Below are positions 6,890 through 10,939 of a stretch of DNA of 10,939 bases, in pieces. Position 1 is the stretch's first letter. Each line of letters starts with the position of its first letter. The position numbers and the translations under genes were made by a program. The notes under the pieces are model-generated. The model was not told the DNA's origin. It did no database searches and saw only the letters and a program-made list of their open reading frames with translations. The DNA is taken from NCBI GenBank assembly GCA_012797825.1, contig JAAZOI010000008.1, positions 1 through 10,939 of the forward strand, given 5' to 3'. Origin of the DNA: Eubacteriaceae bacterium (lineage in GTDB: Bacteria; Bacillota; Clostridia; Eubacteriales; UBA1433).

Positions 6890-7462
6890 TTAAGATAAAA
6901 TGTGTTCCATAAATATTTTCAGACCTATAATAATAAGTATTAGTCCACCAAAAATTTCAGCTTTGCTTTTGAACAGGCTTCCGAATTTGCGACCGACAAA
7001 AAAAGAAAAAAAGCATAATATAAATGTTGTAATACCAATAACAATTACTGCTCTTAATATATCTACTTTTATTAAAGCTAAACTTATTCCCAATGCAAAC
7101 GCGTCAATGCTTGTTGCCAAAGCTTGGATAAGAAGAAATTTATTTGTAAGGAAACTGCATTTTTGTATTTTTATTTCATTGCTGTTTTTAGATTTAACAG
7201 CTTCCATAATCATTTTAATGCCTAAAATACTAAGTATTATTAAAACTACCCAATGATCAACAGCTTTTATCATATCTGAAAAAATATTCCCCGCATAGTA
7301 GCCTATAAAAGGCATCACCGCTTGGAATAAGCCGAAATAAAACGCCATTAAAATAACTTTGGTTAGAAATGTCCGCCTGTAAGCTATGCCGTTTGAGATT
7401 GAAACGGCAGACGCATCCATGGAAAGCCCCACAGCTGTTACGAGTAAAGTCGTGAAGTTCAA
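6890..7462 (-). CDS. mntP: MntP-type manganese efflux pump
   Basis: The product is a 190-residue inner-membrane protein of about six hydrophobic helices, matching MntP (formerly DUF204/YebN), which exports Mn2+. The two halves each carry the family's acidic repeat motif: GLSMDASAVSI with Asp16 in helix 1 and ATSIDAFALGIS with Asp120 in helix 4. Other family marks include the FGLFQAxMPxIG stretch (43-54) and DHW (69-71). The start is a TTG at 7462; it gives the right family N-terminus and is preceded by a GGGGG ribosome binding site (7469-7473) 6 nt away. It lies 52 nt after the PfkB-like gene and may be co-transcribed with it, though a TATAAT-like -10 (7491-7496, minus) without a clear -35 could drive it separately. 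The gap is too short for a yybP-ykoY manganese riboswitch. Confidence 0.93.
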   Translation of the reverse strand: MNFTTLLVTAVGLSMDASAVSISNGIAYRRTFLTKVILMAFYFGLFQAVMPFIGYYAGNIFSDMIKAVDHWVVLIILSILGIKMIMEAVKSKNSNEIKIQKCSFLTNKFLLIQALATSIDAFALGISLALIKVDILRAVIVIGITTFILCFFSFFVGRKFGSLFKSKAEIFGGLILIIIGLKIFMEHILS

Positions 7463-7514
7463 TTATTACCCCCGAAATAAAGAAATATTAATTATATATT
7501 TTCTTGTTTATAAA

Positions 7515-8456
7515 TTAATATTCTTCACTTTGGAGAATTATTTTATCACCGTGCAAAAGCAAGCTCCATATTTCTTCAAGTGAAAATTTTTCTCTGCTGC
7601 CTAGCAGCAAATTATTTGAGTAAGAATAACAAGACTGAGAAAACAAAACGCTTCTGTAAAGAGAAAAATCGTTTACTAGAGAAAAAATTATACCCGCGCC
7701 AAATGCGCTTTCAGCTTCTGTTTTATTGTTTCTCTCGGTTTTATAAGCCGGTATGTGCACAGTACCGTTAATATCTGCACCTACTGAGCCTAAATCATCA
7801 AGTGTTATGAAAACTTTTTTTATTTTTTTACTGTCCGATAAATAACGGGCGCATCTTTTCGCGTCATCCGCAGAATTTATTAAGCTGCCCCACAATGTTT
7901 CAGCCTGAGATTTATTTAATTTAATAACATCAAATTTATTTAAGATACTAATTATCTCGGGATTTATTTTTAAATTAAGAGGTTGAAATATTTTAATTTC
8001 CGCTTTTACGTTACCGGCTATATATAAAATTGTTTCAATATTAAGAGTATCGTCTGCAAATAGAATATTTGGAGAATATTTAATAACATTTCTCAAATAT
8101 CCTATGTCGAGCATGTAAGAAATATTATCGCTTTTTATTGATGCGAATAATTCTCCGTCTGAATCAGTTATATACATATTAGTGCTCGTGCTTACATTTT
8201 TTAATATAAGACTTTGAGATATGTCTATTCCCAATTGAGCAAGTCCGGTTAAAAGATTTTGTCCGAAAACATCTTGGCCTACAGCGGTTATCAGGTTTGA
8301 TAAAATTCCAATTCTTGATAAGTATTCCGCAGTGTTTCTGGCAGATCCGCTCTGCAAAATTTGTACCACGCCCGGATTAGATTCGTAACTTATTATCCGC
8401 TTATCGCTTTGCCCGATTATGTCTATACATGATGCGCCTAATATTAAAATATTCAT
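7515..8456 (-). CDS. PfkB-family, pseudouridine-kinase-like protein with degenerate active site
   Basis: This 313-residue protein has the ribokinase/PfkB fold and most resembles PsuK, which phosphorylates pseudouridine. The match rests on an N-terminal GASCIDIIG with the sugar-binding Asp12, the SNPG segment (26-29), SGSARNTAEYLSRIG (36-50) in place of the usual GGxxRN signature, and a T/S-rich lid followed by DNIS (110-113). The second PfkB signature, normally ending GAGD, reads AFGAGII (251-257). The anion-hole GAG remains but the catalytic aspartate is Ile256. The NxxE motif is also altered: Asn181 is kept but the glutamate is Gln184. Kinase activity is therefore doubtful, although the fold and ligand site look intact. 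No frameshift is present. The ATG at 8456 follows an AGGTG ribosome binding site. The upstream neighbour is the EamA transporter and mntP follows. No psuG glycosidase is in the window. Confidence 0.85.
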   Translation of the reverse strand: MNILILGASCIDIIGQSDKRIISYESNPGVVQILQSGSARNTAEYLSRIGILSNLITAVGQDVFGQNLLTGLAQLGIDISQSLILKNVSTSTNMYITDSDGELFASIKSDNISYMLDIGYLRNVIKYSPNILFADDTLNIETILYIAGNVKAEIKIFQPLNLKINPEIISILNKFDVIKLNKSQAETLWGSLINSADDAKRCARYLSDSKKIKKVFITLDDLGSVGADINGTVHIPAYKTERNNKTEAESAFGAGIIFSLVNDFSLYRSVLFSQSCYSYSNNLLLGSREKFSLEEIWSLLLHGDKIILQSEEY

Positions 8457-8490
8457 AACTCACCTGTGAAAAATAATGATATTACTTACA

Positions 8491-8518
8491 AGTATATCAT
8501 ACATTAAAGCGATTACAA
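8491..8518 (-). promoter_or_regulatory. promoter of the PfkB-like gene
   Basis: Read on the minus strand, TTGTAA (8518-8513) is followed after 16 nt by TATACT (8496-8491), preceded by TG-A, an extended -10. It lies 35 nt upstream of the ATG, in the 97-nt gap after the EamA gene. No terminator hairpin separates the EamA stop codon from this promoter, so read-through is also possible. Confidence 0.65.
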
Positions 8519-8553
8519 TAAATGAAAATAAAGAAATTAATTTAAAATATCTG

Positions 8554-9431
8554 TTAATCTGATAAACTTTTTAACTTTTTAGTTCTATCTCCATACACTG
8601 TCGCCCCTAAAATTAATATCCCGCCTATTATTTGAATAAGCGTCATTTTTTCTGATAGAAAAATTGCAGAAAACGCTACGGCAGAGATAGGATCAATATA
8701 ACTCATAGCTGCAATATTTTGAGCAGGCATGCTTTTAATAGCAGAGAAATATAGATAATAAGCAAAACCGGTATGAAATATACCGAGTATTAAAATGTAT
8801 GGTATAGAACCTACCGATATATCTGATAATCTTATAGGACCTGTAATCATTAAGTAAGGAAACAATACGCATACTGCTATTACGAGCTGTATAAGCGTAG
8901 TTTCAATACCGGAAAGATTTTTAAAAAATTTATTAGTAATAACAACGCTTGCATATAAAGCTGCTGCGCAAAGCCCGAAGAAAATACCCTTTAAATGGTT
9001 GTAATTTCCGCCTGAATTTGAGCTTGTTAACATTATTAGCGCCATGCCGAACATTGCAGTAAGTACGCAAATAAATTTTCTTATTGAGAATTTCTCTTTT
9101 AATATAAACGGCGACATAATAATAACAAATACTGGAGCGCAATAATAGCTGAGAGTTGCTATAGGTATTGTAGTATATTTGTATGCCTGAAATAATAATA
9201 TCCAGTTAAATCCCATAGCTGCGCTTGAAAGCAAAAGCAATAGTATATTTTCTTTTATGGCTTTTATTGAAATTTTTTTCTTGCTATAATGCAATATATA
9301 ATTAAAAATGCGCTTGCGAGAATGCCTCTTATCAGGGCTAAAGCGGCAGAAGATATTTCGATGTTTCGCACGAATATTCCTATGCTTCCGAAAATAAGCA
9401 TAGAACTTATTAACTGGATTTTTGCTTTCAT
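8554..9431 (-). CDS. EamA-family (DMT) transporter, frameshifted at an A7 run
   Basis: This is a member of the drug/metabolite transporter superfamily with two EamA repeats and about ten membrane helices; the substrate is unknown. The true start is the ATG at 9431, with AAAGGTG 7 nt upstream. It opens MKAKIQLISSMLIFGSIGIF, a typical first EamA helix, and continues hydrophobic through LIIYCIIARKK. That frame then meets TAA just after an A7 run (minus strand, 9279-9273). The rest of the protein, from ISIKAIKENI through both EamA domains to 8554, lies in the -1 frame. Joined, it gives about 292 residues, the usual family length. A longer frame running back to 9465 gives a basic, non-homologous N-terminus and is an artefact. 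The break may be a mutation, a sequencing error in the homopolymer, or productive slippage. It has its own consensus promoter, with the DUF3795 gene upstream. Confidence 0.85.
9273..9279 (-). other. A7 frameshift site inside the EamA gene
   Basis: On the minus strand the codons read AGA AAA AAA TTT CAA TAA, so the initiating frame stops two codons after the run. Slipping back one base at A-AAA-AAA gives ATT TCA ATA AAA GCC, which continues as the EamA protein. One extra A would also restore a single frame. Confidence 0.85.
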
Positions 9432-9464
9432 ATTTTTGCACCTTTTTTAAGTATATTAGGCGCA

Positions 9465-9493
9465 ATTATATTTTAAATAAATAAGTTTGTCAA
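9465..9493 (-). promoter_or_regulatory. consensus promoter of the EamA transporter gene
   Basis: On the minus strand TTGACA (9493-9488), a 17-nt spacer and TATAAT (9470-9465) match the sigma-A consensus exactly. The -35 starts only 5 nt beyond the stop codon of the upstream DUF3795 gene. Transcription would start near 9458, about 27 nt before the ATG at 9431. This supports 9431, not 9465, as the start of the gene. Confidence 0.88.
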
Positions 9494-9498
9494 TAATA

Positions 9499-9840
9499 TT
9501 ATTCGTATTTTCCGTATGCGTTTTCCCATTCATCAGCAATTTGAAAAAACGCTTCATATCCGGCATTAATTATGTATTCAATTGCCTGTTTATACTTTTT
9601 ATACTTATATCCTTGGTGATTGTAAAAATTATTAATAGTCTCACATTGTCTATATTCAATGCAGTCAGCGCATGAAGCATAATTCTGACTTATGCAGCAA
9701 ATTTTAATTTGACATTTAGCTTTGGCTAAATCACGCGTTCCGTCAACATATCCTATTTTGCATCCTTTACACAAATTTTCAATGTATACTTTGCATGTTC
9801 TGCAGTACGCTCCGCAGCAGCCAAGTTCTAATTCAGACAT
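9499..9840 (-). CDS. short cysteine-rich DUF3795 protein
   Basis: The 113-residue product has 12 cysteines in its first 66 residues: 8, 9, 13, 16, 24, 27, 43, 48, 49, 57, 60 and 66. The pattern C-x3-C-x2-C, then CKGC, then C-x4-C, then CADC-x5-C is the DUF3795 ladder, presumably binding zinc or an iron-sulfur cluster. The tail (about 67-113) is charged, aromatic and helical. The family has no established function. The ATG at 9840 is preceded by AGGTGG 5 nt upstream. It begins 33 nt after a longer DUF3795 paralogue and should share its transcript. No terminator was seen before the EamA promoter. Domain call good, function unknown. Confidence 0.82.
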   Translation of the reverse strand: MSELELGCCGAYCRTCKVYIENLCKGCKIGYVDGTRDLAKAKCQIKICCISQNYASCADCIEYRQCETINNFYNHQGYKYKKYKQAIEYIINAGYEAFFQIADEWENAYGKYE

Positions 9841-9873
9841 TTATTCCACCTGTTTAATATTAAGATACAAAAA

Positions 9874-10431
9874 CTATTTTCTTAGTTTTAATTCTATTTT
9901 GTGGTTATTCGCTTTTTCATTTAATAAATCAACAATCAGACTTATTTTTTCATTATTATTTATTTCTTGTTTGCTTATATTGTTTCTAATCTCATCGACA
10001 ATATCAATTAAATATTCCAGATCCAGCAAATTAACTGCCAGGCAGTAAAAATTTTTTCTTCTGCCGTCATTGTAATTTTCTAGTAAAAACTCTAAAATAT
10101 TAATCTTCTCATTTAATATTTTTTTATAGCTTTCAATTCCTTCTTTTTTTATATATTCAAAATCTACAATGCGTTTTTTGTATGTAATAAAAGAATCTTT
10201 TTCATTGTTTTTATATCTCTCGCATGGATAAGAAGGACAAAAACAGCAGTAATCAATATTCACATGTTTTTTATTGCAGTTAATAACCGCGCACGAAGGG
10301 TGTTTTATATTAAAATCTTTGCCGCCGCAGCCGGGGCATTTAGACTCTCCTTGCGTGTGATATCTTGGGCAAAGCCCGCAATTAAGACCGCACAGTGAAA
10401 ATAAAGGATATTTTCTTAAATACGTTTCCAT
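9874..10431 (-). CDS. DUF3795 cysteine-rich protein with helical C-terminal extension
   Basis: The product is 185 residues. The N-terminal part carries 11 cysteines (14, 18, 21, 32, 35, 47, 52, 62, 63, 65, 70) in FSLCGLNCGLC, CPGCGGKDF and CCFCPSYPCE, a classic DUF3795 arrangement and presumed metal site. The C-terminal 110 residues are Lys/Glu/Asn-rich and helical, with FLLENYNDGRRKNFYCLAVN near 115-134. There are no membrane segments or signal peptide, so it is cytosolic. The ATG at 10431 has GGAG 6 nt upstream, placed within the 14-nt gap after the upstream gene. That tight spacing implies an operon with the radical SAM/DUF4080 gene and the shorter DUF3795 gene. The biochemical role of the family is not known. 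Confidence 0.85.
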   Translation of the reverse strand: METYLRKYPLFSLCGLNCGLCPRYHTQGESKCPGCGGKDFNIKHPSCAVINCNKKHVNIDYCCFCPSYPCERYKNNEKDSFITYKKRIVDFEYIKKEGIESYKKILNEKINILEFLLENYNDGRRKNFYCLAVNLLDLEYLIDIVDEIRNNISKQEINNNEKISLIVDLLNEKANNHKIELKLRK

Positions 10432-10445
10432 TAATTACTCCGAAA

Positions 10446-10939
10446 TCAGCTTAATATTTTGTATGCTTTTGAATTGCCGGCAGCGCTTTGCTTTATGTCA
10501 AAAAATGCAATATAAACGTTTTTCTGATCCGTATTTATCGGGTTTATATCAAACATATAAACATTTAAATGCTTAATTAATTGTTTGTAGGGAAGTGGTT
10601 TATATATATCGGGCATATCTGAAATATTATTTTGGATTACATCGTAAAGTTCGCTTTTAGATATCTCATGTAAATAAAGATTATCAGGTAGCGGTGATGA
10701 GTTATTTAAAAGAAAATCAAATGATAGCAGAGTTTTCGTATTATTATCAGATATATTTCTATATATCAAAAAATCATTTAATATAGTATATAATTGCGCT
10801 CTTGATATCTTTGCATCTGAAAAATGAGTTTGATTAAAAAATTTCCCAAGTTGTTCATAAAAACCGAATTCGTTATCTTCATAATAGTTTTCAATAATAT
10901 AATTTAATATATGTGTAAAGCTTTGGCAGTTGTGGTACC
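10446..10939 (-). CDS. C-terminal part of a probable B12-binding radical SAM protein (DUF4080), cut by the window edge
   Basis: The reading frame is open from the right edge (10939) to TGA at 10446-10448, giving about 163 residues without the start. It includes FGFYEQLGKFF, then a helical stretch with ISRAQLYTILNDF, then LLSFDFLLNNSSPLP. This resembles the DUF4080 tail found at the C-terminus of cobalamin-binding radical SAM proteins of clostridia (COG1032 type). The catalytic CxxxCxxC motif and the B12-binding domain would lie outside the window, so the assignment rests on the tail alone. An internal TTG at 10769 could pose as a start, but the frame continues well upstream with the same character, so I treat the gene as partial. 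It would be the first visible gene of an operon with the two DUF3795 genes; the reaction and substrate are unknown. Confidence 0.65.
   Translation of the reverse strand, partial: YHNCQSFTHILNYIIENYYEDNEFGFYEQLGKFFNQTHFSDAKISRAQLYTILNDFLIYRNISDNNTKTLLSFDFLLNNSSPLPDNLYLHEISKSELYDVIQNNISDMPDIYKPLPYKQLIKHLNVYMFDINPINTDQKNVYIAFFDIKQSAAGNSKAYKILS

Noticed and set aside
7463..7514. yybP-ykoY manganese riboswitch before mntP
   Set aside because: Only 52 nt are available and no conserved loop sequences are visible.
9432..9465. Upstream extension of the EamA reading frame to a start at 9465
   Set aside because: The extra N-terminus is basic and unlike EamA proteins, and 9465 lies inside the -10 box of the gene's own promoter. 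The homologous N-terminus is in another frame starting at ATG 9431.
10767..10769. TTG start giving a complete 107-residue gene at 10446-10769
   Set aside because: The same frame stays open to the window edge and the upstream residues fit the same DUF4080-like tail, so the gene is partial.

Overview
The window looks like the chromosome of an anaerobic, AT-rich Bacillota (Clostridia-type) bacterium. The signs are strong GGAGG-type ribosome binding sites, TTGACA/TATAAT sigma-A promoters with extended -10 elements, a tRNA-sensing T-box leader, U-tract terminators, a single-chain pyruvate carboxylase, and an aldo/keto reductase carrying two 4Fe-4S motifs. No species can be named from the sequence. 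There is no phage, insertion sequence, CRISPR array or RNA-gene cluster.

Layout. Positions 1-81 hold a promoter and, at the extreme left edge, a possible partial LexA/Cheo-type operator. A small cupin gene (82-423, +) converges on an aldo/keto reductase gene (471-1613, -) at a shared bidirectional terminator. Positions 1614-2006 carry no gene. They hold a consensus promoter overlapped by a 10-bp inverted repeat, then a tryptophan-specific T-box leader with an unusually short Stem I, which controls trpS (2007-3014, +). Pyruvate carboxylase (3287-6724, +) follows with its own extended -10 promoter and a strong terminator.

From 6890 to the right edge every gene is on the minus strand. In transcription order from the right edge they are: the C-terminal end of a probable B12-binding radical SAM/DUF4080 protein (runs off the window), two cysteine-rich DUF3795 proteins in tandem, an EamA-family transporter with its own perfect promoter but a frameshift at an A7 run, a pseudouridine-kinase-like PfkB protein that has lost its catalytic aspartate, and the manganese exporter MntP.

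How it fits together. The left and central parts are housekeeping: tryptophanyl-tRNA supply under uncharged-tRNA control, and anaplerotic oxaloacetate synthesis. The right part is a loosely linked set of small metabolic, redox and transport genes. I see no clear multi-gene novel system. The points most worth checking are the degenerate PsuK-like protein, the A7 frameshift in the EamA gene, the compact T-box, and the DUF3795 pair downstream of the radical SAM gene.
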